25,564 nucleotides of DNA, taken from contig DATMDR010000048.1 in assembly GCA_035557635.1 (NCBI GenBank), forward strand, positions 1 to 25,564, read 5' to 3'. The notes beneath the pieces were generated by a model, which was not told the origin of the DNA, did no database searches, and worked only from the letters and a program-made list of their open reading frames with translations. The position numbers were made by a program, and so were the translations under genes. Below, piece after piece: positions 6,832 to 14,218 of the stretch. Numbering within the stretch: the stretch's first letter is position 1; the number at the start of each line of letters is the position of its first letter. Source of the DNA: VRUE01 sp035557635. Lineage in GTDB: Bacteria; Actinomycetota; Thermoleophilia; Solirubrobacterales; 70-9.

Positions 6832-7557
6832 CTAGACACCAGGCCCGCAAACGGCGGTCTTGGCGGCTTGAGCCTGAGCCAGCGTCTTCGCAGCCTGCGT
6901 ACGTCCGTTCTTGGCTTGGCGCAGTTCTCGGTTGGCCCGGGTACGTGCTCTGATGGCTACGCGGAGGCTCGCAAGCGCTTTCCGTTTGGCCTCAGCATCT
7001 TTCGTGGCGGCCCGTTTCACGGCCCTTTGTGCATTCTTCACCTGCCTGACGCCTCGCCTGAGCTTTTCGTTGGCCCGTTTGACTTTCGCCTGGGCCGCCA
7101 CCAGCGCCGCCTCGGCTTCGGTCGCCGGGCCCTGCGCTGAGATGCACTCGGCGCTGCCGGCCGGCGAGGCGGTTGTGCGCGCCGTCCAGGTCAGCGTCCC
7201 GGTGGCGCATTCGGTGTCGTTGAACGTGCCCTGCGCGAGCTGGACGCCGGGGAACGTGCCGGAATAGCTGAATTTCAGCGCGGCGCTGCTGAAACTGAAG
7301 CTGTTATTGACGATCGGGGCGCCGGGGAGCTCAAAGACCGCCACATCGCAAAATTCGGTTTTGTAGTTTTCCACGCGGAAGCGCGTGACGGCTGAGCCGT
7401 CGGCCGAGACGTCGAAGATGACTGCTCCGCCACCGCTGTGGGTGCCGATGTAGGTCGCACTCGGAATATGGAATGCGCCTGCGGTTGAGACACCGCCTAC
7501 GAGCAGAAGGAAACTTGTCATGACAGCTGCGATGAACGATCTGTACGCGTGGTTCAC
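6832..7557 (-). CDS. Secreted protein with beta domain and cationic helical tail
   Basis: I place the start at GTG 7555-7557, because GGAGAG lies 7 nt upstream and the resulting N-terminus (MNHAYRSF) is a normal basic signal-peptide start. An ATG at 7570-7572 would add five acidic residues and is the alternative, giving 246 aa. A signal peptide (LLLVGGVSTAGA) is followed by about 105 residues of beta-rich sequence with cysteines, then about 100 residues that are almost only Ala, Lys, Arg, Gln and Glu, predicted as long basic helices. One cysteine stands before the helical part and one four residues from the end (about residues 138 and 237), so a disulfide could close a helical hairpin. The gene is convergent with the thioredoxin-fold gene. 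I recognise no family. Binding to nucleic acid or acidic cell-wall polymers is possible but speculative. Confidence 0.7.
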   Translation of the reverse strand: MNHAYRSFIAAVMTSFLLLVGGVSTAGAFHIPSATYIGTHSGGGAVIFDVSADGSAVTRFRVENYKTEFCDVAVFELPGAPIVNNSFSFSSAALKFSYSGTFPGVQLAQGTFNDTECATGTLTWTARTTASPAGSAECISAQGPATEAEAALVAAQAKVKRANEKLRRGVRQVKNAQRAVKRAATKDAEAKRKALASLRVAIRARTRANRELRQAKNGRTQAAKTLAQAQAAKTAVCGPGV

Positions 7558-7621
7558 GCTTTCACTCTCCATCCCTTAGTGAATAACGGCGCGAACCTAT
7601 CAAGAATCTGAGCAGTACCGA

Positions 7622-7647
7622 TTAGCGCATCGGTTGTAGTGCGCTAA
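7622..7647 (-). terminator. Hairpin after ispH
   Basis: A perfect 8-bp inverted repeat (TTAGCGCA at 7622-7629, TGCGCTAA at 7640-7647) with a 10-nt loop, lying 4 nt beyond the ispH stop codon. No U-tract follows. It also lies upstream of the secreted-protein gene, so it could insulate the two. Confidence 0.5.
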
Positions 7648-7651
7648 CTGA

Positions 7652-8614
7652 CTACGCGGAGCTCGCCTCGCGAATCTCCTTCGGCAGCATGAACCGCACG
7701 TCCTCGTGGACGGTGCGTAGCTCGGAAACGTCCTCGGCGCCGCGTTCGCGGAAGAGCTCGACCAGGCTTTCGACCAGCTCCTCGGGGGCGCTGGCGCCGG
7801 AGGTGATGCCAACCGTCTCGACCCCCTCCAGCCACTCCTCCCGCACCTGGGTGTGGTTATCGATCAGGTGCGAGGCGGCGCCGTGTTCGCGCGCGACCTC
7901 GACTAGGCGGTTGGAGTTGGATGAGTTGGTCGAGCCGATCACGAGCACCAGGTCACACTCGCTGGCCAGCTGCTTGACCGCGATCTGGCGGTTGGTGGTG
8001 GCGTAACAGATGTCGTCGGACTTGGAGCTGACGATCGAGGGGAACTTGGCGCGCAGGGCGGCGATCACCTCGGCCGTCTCGTCGACTGAGAGGGTCGTCT
8101 GGGTGATGAAGGCGACTCTCTCGGGATCGGGGACCTCGAGCGCCTCGACCTCGTCGGCGGTTTCGATCAGGACGATGCTGTCCGGCGCCTCGCCGGTCGT
8201 CCCTTCAACCTCCTCGTGCCCCTCGTGGCCGATCATGATGATCGTGTAGCCGTCGGCGGCGAAGCGGCGGGCGGAGACGTGGACCTTGGTCACCAGCGGG
8301 CAGGTGGCGTCGATCGTGCGCAGGCGGCGGGCGGCGGCGTTCTCGTGGACGGCTGGGGCCACACCGTGGGCGGAAAAGACGACCATCTCCCCCTCCGGCA
8401 CCTCGCTCTCCTCCTCGACGAAGATCGCGCCGCGCTTGGAGAGCTCCTCGACCACGTGCTTGTTGTGGACGATCTCCTTGCGCACGTAGACGGGCGCGCC
8501 GTAGTGCTCCAGAGCACGCTCGACCGTCTGCACGGCGCGGTCGACGCCGGCGCAGTAGCCGCGGGGGGCGGCAAGCAAGACCCGTTTCGGGGTCGCGGTC
8601 GCGGTGGGAGTCAT
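7652..8614 (-). CDS. ispH: IspH, 4-hydroxy-3-methylbut-2-enyl diphosphate reductase
   Basis: IspH catalyses the last step of the MEP pathway, reducing HMBPP to isopentenyl and dimethylallyl diphosphate with a [4Fe-4S] cluster. The three cluster cysteines are visible in their family settings: GYCAGVDRA, DATCPLVTKVH and DDICYATTNRQ. Substrate-site motifs SAHGVAP, TQTTLSVDET and GSTNSSNSNRL are also present. An open frame extends to 8644, but ATG at 8612-8614 (MTPTATATPK) fits the family's N-terminus and lies exactly 6 nt after TACCCT, so it is probably leaderless. The product is 320 aa, a normal length. The gene is divergent from the WS/DGAT gene with 30 bp between starts. IspH depends on Fe-S assembly, but the proximity of sufBD need not be functional. 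Confidence 0.97.
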   Translation of the reverse strand: MTPTATATPKRVLLAAPRGYCAGVDRAVQTVERALEHYGAPVYVRKEIVHNKHVVEELSKRGAIFVEEESEVPEGEMVVFSAHGVAPAVHENAAARRLRTIDATCPLVTKVHVSARRFAADGYTIIMIGHEGHEEVEGTTGEAPDSIVLIETADEVEALEVPDPERVAFITQTTLSVDETAEVIAALRAKFPSIVSSKSDDICYATTNRQIAVKQLASECDLVLVIGSTNSSNSNRLVEVAREHGAASHLIDNHTQVREEWLEGVETVGITSGASAPEELVESLVELFRERGAEDVSELRTVHEDVRFMLPKEIREASSA

Positions 8615-8620
8615 GGACGG

Positions 8621-8634
8621 AGGGTAGCTAGCCT
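8621..8634. promoter_or_regulatory. Overlapping divergent -10 boxes between ispH and the WS/DGAT gene
   Basis: The 30-bp gap between the two ATGs holds TACCCT on the minus strand (8626-8621, 6 nt before the ispH ATG) and TAGCCT on the plus strand (8629-8634, 10 nt before the ATG at 8645), inside the palindromic GGTAGCTAGCC. This suggests short or absent leaders in both directions. Confidence 0.45.
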
Positions 8635-8644
8635 GTCCCAGCAC

Positions 8645-10057
8645 ATGCGCACGACCGGATCACATCTCGAACGGCTGACCGCCGTCGACGCCTCGTTCCT
8701 GACCAACGAGACGTCCGCCAGCCACATGCACATCGGCGGGATCCTGATCTTCGAGGGACCGCCGCCCAAATACGTCGACCTGGTCGAGCACGTACGCGGC
8801 AAGCTCGACAAAGTGCCGCGCTTCCGCCAGCGGCTGGTGGTGCCGCCGCTGGAGGCGGGGCGACCGCTCTGGGCCGACGACGTCAACTTCAACCTCACCT
8901 ACCACATCCGCCATACGGCGCTGCCGGAGCCAGGCGGCGAGGAGGAGCTGAAGCGCCTCGCCGGCCGCGTCTTCTCCCAGCAGCTCGACCGCTCCAAGCC
9001 ACTCTGGGAGATGTGGCTGGTGCAGGGCCTCGAGCGCGACCGCTTCGCCCTCCTCACCAAGACCCACCACGCCGCTGTCGACGGGATTGGCGGCGTCGAC
9101 ATCGGCACCGTGCTCTTCGACCTCGAGCCGGTGCCAGAGCCGGCGCCGAGTCGAGACGGCTGGGTGCCCCAGCGCGAGCCGACAACGGCGGAGCTGGTCG
9201 CGCGCGGCGCCACCGACGCGGCGGCAGCCCCGGTGAAGCTGGCCGAGCGGGCGATGCAGGCCGTGCGCAATCCCGAGGCCGCGGCGCGGCGCCTGGTCGA
9301 GGCGCTGGAGGGCGTCGGCGAGATCGTCGGCGCCTTCGCCGACCCGGCGCCGGACGTGCCGCTGAACCAGCCGATCGGCCCGCACAGGCGCTTCGCCTGG
9401 GCGCGCTCGGACCTGGCGAACTTCAAGCGGATCAAGGACACCTTCGGCGGCACCGTCAACGACGTCGTCCTCGCCGTGGTGACCGGGGCGCTGCGCGAGT
9501 GGCTGCACAACCGCGGGATCCGGACCGAGGGGCTGGAGCTGCGGGCGCTGGTGCCGGTTTCGATCCGGACAGAGGACGAGCGCGGCGAACCGGGCAACCG
9601 GATCGCGGCGATGCGCGGGCCGCTGCCCGTCTACGTCGAGGACCCGGTGCGGCGGCTGCGCGTGGTGAGCGAGCAGATGGAGGGGCTGAAGCGCTCCAAG
9701 CAGGCCCTCGGCGCCGAAGTCATCTCCCGCTTCAACGACTTCGCGCCCCCCACCCTGCTCGCCCAGGCCTCGCGAATCAACTTCTCGACCCGCCTCTTCA
9801 ACATGATCGTCACCAACGTGCCGGGGCCGCAGATCCCCCTCTACGTGCTGGGGCGCGAGCTGGAAGAGGTCTTCCCGGTCGCCTTCCTGCCCGAGAACCA
9901 CGCCCTGGCGGTGGCGATCATGAGCTACAACGGCCGCATCTGCTTCGGCCTGCTCGGCGACTACGACTCGATGGACGACATCGACGAGTTCTCCCTCGGC
10001 CTGATCAGGTCGCTGCGCGAGCTCGAGGAGGCGGCCTCGGCCGCCACCACCGCCTGA
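8645..10057 (+). CDS. Wax ester synthase / diacylglycerol acyltransferase (WS/DGAT)
   Basis: The enzyme transfers an acyl group from acyl-CoA to a long-chain alcohol or diacylglycerol, making storage wax esters or triacylglycerol at the inner face of the membrane. The 470-aa protein has the full family layout: the N-terminal LTAVDASFL, then PLWEMWLVQGL, the catalytic HHxxxDG motif (THHAAVDGIGG, about residue 140), and in the second half the NDVVLAVVTGALR helix, LVPVSIR and GNRIAAM of the C-terminal domain, ending with YNGRICFGLLGDYD. An open frame extends far upstream through ispH on the opposite strand, but ATG at 8645 matches the family start (MRTTGSHLERLTAVD). It is followed 35 nt later by fxsA. 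Wax ester and TAG storage is common in actinobacteria. The substrate preference cannot be read from sequence. Confidence 0.95.
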   Translation: MRTTGSHLERLTAVDASFLTNETSASHMHIGGILIFEGPPPKYVDLVEHVRGKLDKVPRFRQRLVVPPLEAGRPLWADDVNFNLTYHIRHTALPEPGGEEELKRLAGRVFSQQLDRSKPLWEMWLVQGLERDRFALLTKTHHAAVDGIGGVDIGTVLFDLEPVPEPAPSRDGWVPQREPTTAELVARGATDAAAAPVKLAERAMQAVRNPEAAARRLVEALEGVGEIVGAFADPAPDVPLNQPIGPHRRFAWARSDLANFKRIKDTFGGTVNDVVLAVVTGALREWLHNRGIRTEGLELRALVPVSIRTEDERGEPGNRIAAMRGPLPVYVEDPVRRLRVVSEQMEGLKRSKQALGAEVISRFNDFAPPTLLAQASRINFSTRLFNMIVTNVPGPQIPLYVLGRELEEVFPVAFLPENHALAVAIMSYNGRICFGLLGDYDSMDDIDEFSLGLIRSLRELEEAASAATTA

Positions 10058-10080
10058 GCCTCCCGGGCATCGCCCCTCTC

Positions 10081-10086
10081 TAGGCT
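10081..10086 (+). promoter_or_regulatory. -10 box of a leaderless promoter for fxsA (TAGGCT)
   Basis: TAGGCT is followed by 6 nt and then ATG at 10093, with no Shine-Dalgarno between. The sequence and spacing are the same as those upstream of the minus-strand gene that starts at 3750. Confidence 0.5.
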
Positions 10087-10092
10087 TCGCTC

Positions 10093-10596
10093 ATGCCCCT
10101 GCTCGTCATCCTCTTCATCGTCGTCCCGATCGTCGAGCTGTACGTGATCATCCAGGTCGGCCAGGCGATCGGCGTGGTGCCGACGCTGGCGCTGCTCGTC
10201 GCCGACGCGCTGCTGGGCTCGCTGCTGCTGCGCCAGCAGGGCCGCGGCGCCTGGCGCCGCTTCAACGCGGCCCTGGCCGAGCACCGCTTCCCCGGCCGCG
10301 AGGTGGCCGACGGCCTGATGATCGCCGTCGGCGGCACCCTGCTGCTGACCCCCGGCTTCGTCACCGACATCTTCGGCCTCGCCCTGCTGATCCCACCGAG
10401 CCGGGCGGTCCTGCGCGGGCTGCTGCGTCGCGTGGCCGCCCGCCGCTTCCTAGTCGTGGGTGCTGCGAGTCGGATGCCGATGGGCGGCCCCCCTACGGGC
10501 GGCCCCCCAACCGGCGCCACCCGCAGCTACGACTACGACGGCACCGCCGAGGAGATCGACGCGGACGATCCGCGACTGCCGAAGCCCGAGCACTGA
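10093..10596 (+). CDS. fxsA: FxsA family membrane protein
   Basis: A 167-aa protein with the FxsA pattern: an N-terminal helix with VPIVELYVIIQVGQAIG, a second helix with the short-loop motif ALLVADALLGSLLLRQQG, then the amphipathic FPGREVADGLMIAVGG and the third helix LLLTPGFVTDIFGLALLIPP. FxsA-family proteins are inner-membrane proteins; the E. coli member alleviates exclusion of phage T7 in F-plasmid cells, while the general role is unknown. The C-terminal 45 residues are cytoplasmic, with a GGPPTGGPPTG repeat and an acidic end. The start ATG is the first in the frame and fits a leaderless mRNA. A strong hairpin begins within the stop codon. Confidence 0.9.
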   Translation: MPLLVILFIVVPIVELYVIIQVGQAIGVVPTLALLVADALLGSLLLRQQGRGAWRRFNAALAEHRFPGREVADGLMIAVGGTLLLTPGFVTDIFGLALLIPPSRAVLRGLLRRVAARRFLVVGAASRMPMGGPPTGGPPTGATRSYDYDGTAEEIDADDPRLPKPEH

Positions 10597-10638
10597 GTTC
10601 GCCCTTTGTCGGCACATAGCCCTACAAAGGGCGAACTC
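10595..10638 (+). terminator. Stop-anchored perfect hairpin after fxsA
   Basis: A perfect 15-bp inverted repeat with arms 10595-10609 and 10624-10638 and a 14-nt loop containing CATAG. The first two bases are the GA of the fxsA TGA stop. No U-tract follows. It resembles the hairpin at 3767-3808 in position, in CTTTG/CAAAG blocks within the stem and in the central CATAG. Confidence 0.7.
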
Positions 10639-10649
10639 GGCCTCCCTCT

Positions 10650-10655
10650 TAAGAT
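10650..10655 (+). promoter_or_regulatory. -10 box of a leaderless promoter for the cupin gene (TAAGAT)
   Basis: TAAGAT lies exactly 6 nt before the ATG at 10662 and 12 nt after the fxsA hairpin. The gene therefore seems to start a new transcription unit with no leader. Confidence 0.55.
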
Positions 10656-10661
10656 GGCGCG

Positions 10662-11018
10662 ATGCCGGGGGTGGAGCCGAAGCGCGTCGAGAAGCCCTGG
10701 GGGCACGAGATCTGGTGGGCGCAGACACCCGAATACGCCGCCAAGATCCTCGTAGTTCGCGCCGGGCAGGCACTCTCGCTGCAGCTGCACCGGGAAAAGG
10801 ACGAGAGCTCCTACCTGTTCTCGGGTCGCCTGCGACTGACGAGCGGCCCGACGGAGACCCGCACCGAGGAGCAGATCCTCGAGCCAGGGCAGAGCTGGCG
10901 AATCGAGCCCGGCACCGTCCACTCGGTCGAGGCGCTGGAGGACTCGGTCATCTTCGAGGTCTCGACCCCACAGCTCGACGACATCGTCCGCCTCGAGGAT
11001 CGGTACGGGCGCGCCTGA
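10662..11018 (+). CDS. Cupin-domain protein, mannose-6-phosphate isomerase-like
   Basis: A single-domain 118-aa cupin. The N-terminal EKPWGHEIWWA is the motif that precedes the cupin barrel in type-II mannose-6-phosphate isomerase / ManC C-terminal domains. Cupin motif 1 follows as LSLQLHREKDESSYLFSG (an H..K..E pattern with His and two acidic residues), and motif 2 as PGTVHSVEAL with its His. Such proteins bind a divalent metal and act on sugar phosphates or small acids; the exact substrate cannot be inferred. ATG at 10662 is supported by family alignment and by the upstream TAAGAT. The next gene (GrpB family) starts one base after the stop, so the two form an operon. Confidence 0.85.
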   Translation: MPGVEPKRVEKPWGHEIWWAQTPEYAAKILVVRAGQALSLQLHREKDESSYLFSGRLRLTSGPTETRTEEQILEPGQSWRIEPGTVHSVEALEDSVIFEVSTPQLDDIVRLEDRYGRA

Positions 11019-11019
11019 G

Positions 11020-11532
11020 GTGACCTTTGGACTGGACGAGCCAATCCGGCTCACTCCCTACGACCCGAGCTGGCCGGACAAATTCGCCGAGGAGCGAGCG
11101 GCGCTAGACGAGGCGATCGGCAGCTGGGCGACGGGTGGCATTCACCACATCGGCAGCACGGCGGTTCCCGGCCTCGATGCCAAGCCGATCATCGACATCC
11201 TCGTCGGCGTCGACGACCTCGAGGCATCCCGAGCCTGCTTCAAGCCTCTGACGAAGCTCGACTATCTCTACGCGCCATATCGAGCCGACGAGATGCACTG
11301 GTTCTGCAAGCCACAACCGAGTCGCCGAACCCACCACCTCCACCTCGTCCCGACCGATTCAGGCCGGTTCCGCGACGAGCTCGCGTTCCGTGACCGGCTG
11401 CGAGCGAATCCGGAGACAACTAAGGAGTACGCCGCGCTGAAGCGCGACCTCGCAGAGCAATTCGCTGACGACCGCGAGTCCTACACCGACGCCAAGGCCG
11501 ACTTCATCAAGCGCGTCCTCGAAGCACCGTAG
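11020..11532 (+). CDS. GrpB family protein (UPF0157, nucleotidyltransferase-like fold)
   Basis: A 170-aa protein with the hallmarks of the GrpB/UPF0157 family: YDPSWPDKFAEER near the N-terminus, then HIGSTAVPGLDAKPIIDILV (the GS..V.G...K..ID nucleotidyltransferase-like core), a histidine-rich strand (THHLHLV) and a C-terminal helix with Y..LK..LA. The family has a nucleotidyltransferase-like fold; substrates are mostly unknown. The start is GTG at 11020, a single base after the cupin stop, with no strong ribosome site, so coupling is likely. It is convergent with the O-methyltransferase gene, with only 6 bp between the two stop codons. Confidence 0.9.
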   Translation: MTFGLDEPIRLTPYDPSWPDKFAEERAALDEAIGSWATGGIHHIGSTAVPGLDAKPIIDILVGVDDLEASRACFKPLTKLDYLYAPYRADEMHWFCKPQPSRRTHHLHLVPTDSGRFRDELAFRDRLRANPETTKEYAALKRDLAEQFADDRESYTDAKADFIKRVLEAP

Positions 11533-11538
11533 GAGGAG

Positions 11539-12207
11539 CTACGACGTAACCAAGGCGATGGTGAACCCGTCGTAACCCTTCGCACCCACCGTTTGAATCG
11601 TCGTGGCGTTGACGCGAGGCTCGACGGCAACCATCTCGTGCAAGCGACGTTGAGCCCGAATCTTTGGATCGTCATTCTGCTCGTCCGCCAGCTCACCCGC
11701 ACGGACAACGTTGTCGGCAATGATGAGGCTGCCGGGACGAGAGTGCTCGAGCGCCCATGAGAAGTAGTCGGGGCTGCGCTCCTTGTCGGCGTCGATGAAG
11801 GTCAGGTCGAACGGACCGGCGTCCTCGGCTGCCAGTTCAGGCAAGCCGCCGAGGGCAGGCCCGACTCGAATGTCAACGACATCCCCTAGCCCGGCCCGAT
11901 CGATGTTCTCCCGCGCAACGTCGGCGTAGCCAGGATCGGCCTCCAGCGTGATCAGGCGACCGCCTGCGGGCAGCGCCCGGGCCAGCCATATCGTGCTGTA
12001 GCCGCCCAACGTGCCGAACTCCAGCATCGTCTTCGCACCGATCGCGGCGGCCAGCAGGTTGAGCAGCTTGCCCTGCGGTGGCGAGACCTGGATCGAGGGA
12101 AGGCCCGCCTCCCCACTCGCCTCGAGCGCAGCGTCAAGCGCCGAGTCGTGAGGGGCCAACAGCCCCGCCACGTACTTATCGACAGCTGCCCAGCGCTCCT
12201 GCTCCAT
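11539..12207 (-). CDS. O-methyltransferase, SAM-dependent (catechol/caffeoyl-CoA type)
   Basis: A 222-aa class I methyltransferase of the O-methyltransferase 3 family. The SAM-binding glycine motif is MLEFGTLGGYST (about residue 60), followed by the acidic strand end TLEADPGYA, the metal-proximal FIDADKERSPDYF and LIIADNVVRAGEL. These are the positions of the conserved Asp/Asn that coordinate the divalent metal in catechol-type enzymes. It is likely cytoplasmic and methylates a hydroxyl of a small aromatic or similar compound; the natural substrate is unknown. The start ATG (12205-12207) lies 6 nt after TAGACA on the minus strand, compatible with a leaderless mRNA. The neighbours give no pathway hint. 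Confidence 0.92.
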   Translation of the reverse strand: MEQERWAAVDKYVAGLLAPHDSALDAALEASGEAGLPSIQVSPPQGKLLNLLAAAIGAKTMLEFGTLGGYSTIWLARALPAGGRLITLEADPGYADVARENIDRAGLGDVVDIRVGPALGGLPELAAEDAGPFDLTFIDADKERSPDYFSWALEHSRPGSLIIADNVVRAGELADEQNDDPKIRAQRRLHEMVAVEPRVNATTIQTVGAKGYDGFTIALVTS

Positions 12208-12254
12208 GCCGTGTGTCTATCAGTCGTGCCTAGAAACCAGGCCGAAGAACCTCA

Positions 12255-12260
12255 TATGGT
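12255..12260 (+). promoter_or_regulatory. -10 box of a probable leaderless promoter (TATGGT)
   Basis: TATGGT is followed by 7 nt and ATG at 12268. It overlaps an alternative in-frame ATG at 12256, so it argues for the downstream start of the secreted-protein gene. Confidence 0.4.
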
Positions 12261-12267
12261 GGTGCCG

Positions 12268-13200
12268 ATGAGCGGTCAGCTAATCCGACTGTTGGCTTGC
12301 GGTTGCTTGGTCGCGACTTTCGCTGCCGCACCCGCTCACGCAAACATCCTGAGGTCTGTCTCGCAGCGCCTACAGATGGAGGAAAAGGCCGGTGAGCCGC
12401 TTCTACCGCCGGGTGGCTTCAAAGTACGGGCAAGCAATGGCTATTCGATCTTCGTCTTCGGCGCTAGGGCGTGGAGGGGAAGACCTGCAGCGGTAATGGT
12501 CTTCGTGACCGGCAAGCACGGCGGCGCGACCTATTCAGCCCCGGGAACGGTGACCGAAACCTCGATCCAGGCAGACCTTGCCGCGCTGGGCGAGATCGCG
12601 GTCACCTTCCGCCCTTCAGGCCAGCTGCGCAAAGTTCGCTCCGTGTGTGGCGAAAAGCCGGTCTCTTTCGACTCGGGCTACTACGAAGGCACAATTGCAT
12701 TCCGCGGCGAGGAGGGCTACACAAAAGTCGAAGCCACGACGGCCCGCGGCGATCTCGGGCCTCTGCTCAACATCCTATGTCCGGGCCTCAGCACAACAAG
12801 CGGCCCGTCCCTCCCCGGGGCAGAACTGAAGGTAGTGGGGGACCGGCGAAAACAAAGCCTGCGTCTGATTGCCGCCAAGAACCGGCCACGGGCTCGGGTT
12901 CGCCTCGAAGCTAGGGTCTTCGAAGAGAGGGAAGGGGTCGGGATCTCGAGATTCATTGGCATGCTCGCTACCTCCCGCGCCTTCGAATATGACCCGAAAA
13001 TCAAAGCCGCGGCGGTCAGCCCTCCAGCCCCGTTCTCTGGCACAGCCCACTTCGCCCGCGGCGCAAAGCCCGCGAATCGTTGGACCGGGGACCTGACAGT
13101 CGATCTGCCTGGCAAATCAGGAGTGAAGCTGACCGGGAGCCAGACACGGGCAAAGCTCTTTCACGCCCATTGGGAGCGGATCGCCAACCTGGCAGGTTGA
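12268..13200 (+). CDS. Secreted beta-rich protein of unknown function
   Basis: The chosen ATG at 12268 gives a classic signal peptide (MSGQLIRLLACGCLVATFAA, then APAHA before the mature part) and lies 7 nt after TATGGT; ATG at 12256 would add four residues. The 310-aa product is otherwise mostly beta-strand with two cysteines in the middle (near VCGEKP and ILCPGL) that may pair. The C-terminal segment (FSGTAHF ... GDLTVDLPG ... LTGSQTRA) looks like a repeated beta motif that I have the impression of seeing in other secreted proteins of this lineage, but I cannot name a family. It is the last chromosomal gene before the accessory island and has no operon partner. Confidence 0.75.
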   Translation: MSGQLIRLLACGCLVATFAAAPAHANILRSVSQRLQMEEKAGEPLLPPGGFKVRASNGYSIFVFGARAWRGRPAAVMVFVTGKHGGATYSAPGTVTETSIQADLAALGEIAVTFRPSGQLRKVRSVCGEKPVSFDSGYYEGTIAFRGEEGYTKVEATTARGDLGPLLNILCPGLSTTSGPSLPGAELKVVGDRRKQSLRLIAAKNRPRARVRLEARVFEEREGVGISRFIGMLATSRAFEYDPKIKAAAVSPPAPFSGTAHFARGAKPANRWTGDLTVDLPGKSGVKLTGSQTRAKLFHAHWERIANLAG

Positions 13201-13225
13201 CTCGGACAAGGCGCAGTTCGAAACA

Positions 13226-13265
13226 CGCCCGACAGGATTCGAGCCTGTGCCTGAGCTAATGAGCG
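13226..13265 (-). pseudogene. Internally deleted tRNA relic (acceptor and T-arm remain)
   Basis: On the minus strand a tRNA-like 5' piece (an acceptor-like CGCTC, then TAGCTCAG as in D-arms) is joined directly to a tRNA-like 3' piece (ACAGG stem, CTCGAAT loop, CCTGT stem, CGGGCG acceptor). The 3' piece resembles the end of actinobacterial arginine-type tRNAs, with C in place of the universal T54. The anticodon arm and most of the D arm are missing. Five acceptor pairs can still form with one G-T wobble. This is too short for a working tRNA. Confidence 0.45.
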
Positions 13266-13279
13266 AAGGTCTCTCATAG

Positions 13280-13379
13280 GGGCGGGATGGGGGCGGGATG
13301 GGGCCAGAACTGACCCCTATGACCCCGCAACCCCTGCCTAGAAGCCAAGTGCGAACTTGGCGTCCTCAGACATCATCTC
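13280..13379 (-). repeat. Left sufT-derived direct repeat (copy A)
   Basis: Positions 13338-13379 encode on the minus strand EMMSEDAKFALGF plus TAG, identical at the protein level to the end of SufT (23013-23330), with three silent base changes. The similarity continues for several tens of bases beyond the stop codon (13310-13337 against 22987-23012) and more weakly further. It breaks off sharply upstream of the EMM codons. Copies B and C are at 14219-14278 and 22953-23054. Confidence 0.8.
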
Positions 13380-13412
13380 ATGAAACCGCAATCTGGATGG
13401 CCAGTAGCAGTC

Positions 13413-14159
13413 TCAGCCAGTGCTCGGGATCAACTCAAATGAAACTGCGAGTGAAAGAGGTGGTATATCCACTCCTTCAGGTTCCTCATGCACCCTGATC
13501 GCCAGGACGCTTCCACCCGGAACTTTGACTTTCGTCGTCGGCGAGTTCACGCAAGGAGGTGAGGAGGGAACGCTACAAGCTAGTTCGCTTCCTTCACTAT
13601 TAACATAAAGGCGAATATCTACACGCCCTTTAACTCCCAAACCTTTGCGGGAGAAAACTGTGAAATTAGTTGCATAGAAATCAGAGTAGTAAGGTACAGC
13701 CATCTCGACATCAAACGCTGACGAAGAAGTGGGAGCGATCCCTGTAATTGATGCCCAATGCGTGGTTTCGGCTGTGGCCGTTGGTATGTTCAAATGCGAC
13801 AGAAGCACCGTTCCAAATGCGCTCGAAGGCAAGCCCGCCAGAGCGTTGGCGTTGGCGGTCGTGAGTGCCGTGTCTGCTGTACGTGCCGATTTTGCGAACT
13901 CAGCATGGGTCGCCCAACCAGCCCTAATAGAGTGAGCCGCACTTGGCACAGTGCCGAGTGAAGCCAAATCAATCTTGGGTCCAGTAACTGCGAGGTCCCT
14001 AATCTTCGCAGAAGTAACAGCACTGCCTCGCAATTGCTTAGTGCCAACACTGTTCCTAGGCAGTGTCATCGCTGCGTAAGAGGCACCGCCCAGAGAAATG
14101 AATACAGCCAGTGTTGCAACTACATTCGAGTAGTTCAGCTTGCTGACCAGGTTGCTCAT
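13413..14159 (-). CDS. Secreted protein of the 'GGASYAA' N-terminus family
   Basis: A 248-aa protein with an N-terminal signal/anchor (NVVATLAVFISLGGASYAA) followed by LPRNSVGTKQLRGSAVTSAK. This start is typical of a large, expanded family of secreted proteins in Thermoleophilia/Solirubrobacterales. The central 90 residues are Ala/Thr/Ser-rich and the C-terminal 110 residues are beta-rich with one Cys pair (LACSVPSSPPCVN). The base composition is much poorer in GC than the flanking genes, as for other island genes. The start ATG at 14157-14159 lacks a clear ribosome site. The family has no known biochemical role; surface display or matrix function is a guess. It is followed on its 3' side by sufT-derived copy A. 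Confidence 0.75.
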   Translation of the reverse strand: MSNLVSKLNYSNVVATLAVFISLGGASYAAMTLPRNSVGTKQLRGSAVTSAKIRDLAVTGPKIDLASLGTVPSAAHSIRAGWATHAEFAKSARTADTALTTANANALAGLPSSAFGTVLLSHLNIPTATAETTHWASITGIAPTSSSAFDVEMAVPYYSDFYATNFTVFSRKGLGVKGRVDIRLYVNSEGSELACSVPSSPPCVNSPTTKVKVPGGSVLAIRVHEEPEGVDIPPLSLAVSFELIPSTG

Positions 14160-14218
14160 CGGATTTGCACGGGCTGCCGAAATGGTCTTCTCCCTCTTAT
14201 ATGGATCCCGCCTCAGAT

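Noticed and set aside
13226..13265. Complete tRNA gene
   Set aside because: The spacing between the 5' and 3' parts is far too short and there is no anticodon arm; kept only as a relic.
13338..13379. A second functional sufT gene at the left repeat
   Set aside because: Only 13 codons and the stop are present; the rest of sufT is missing upstream, so it is a remnant.
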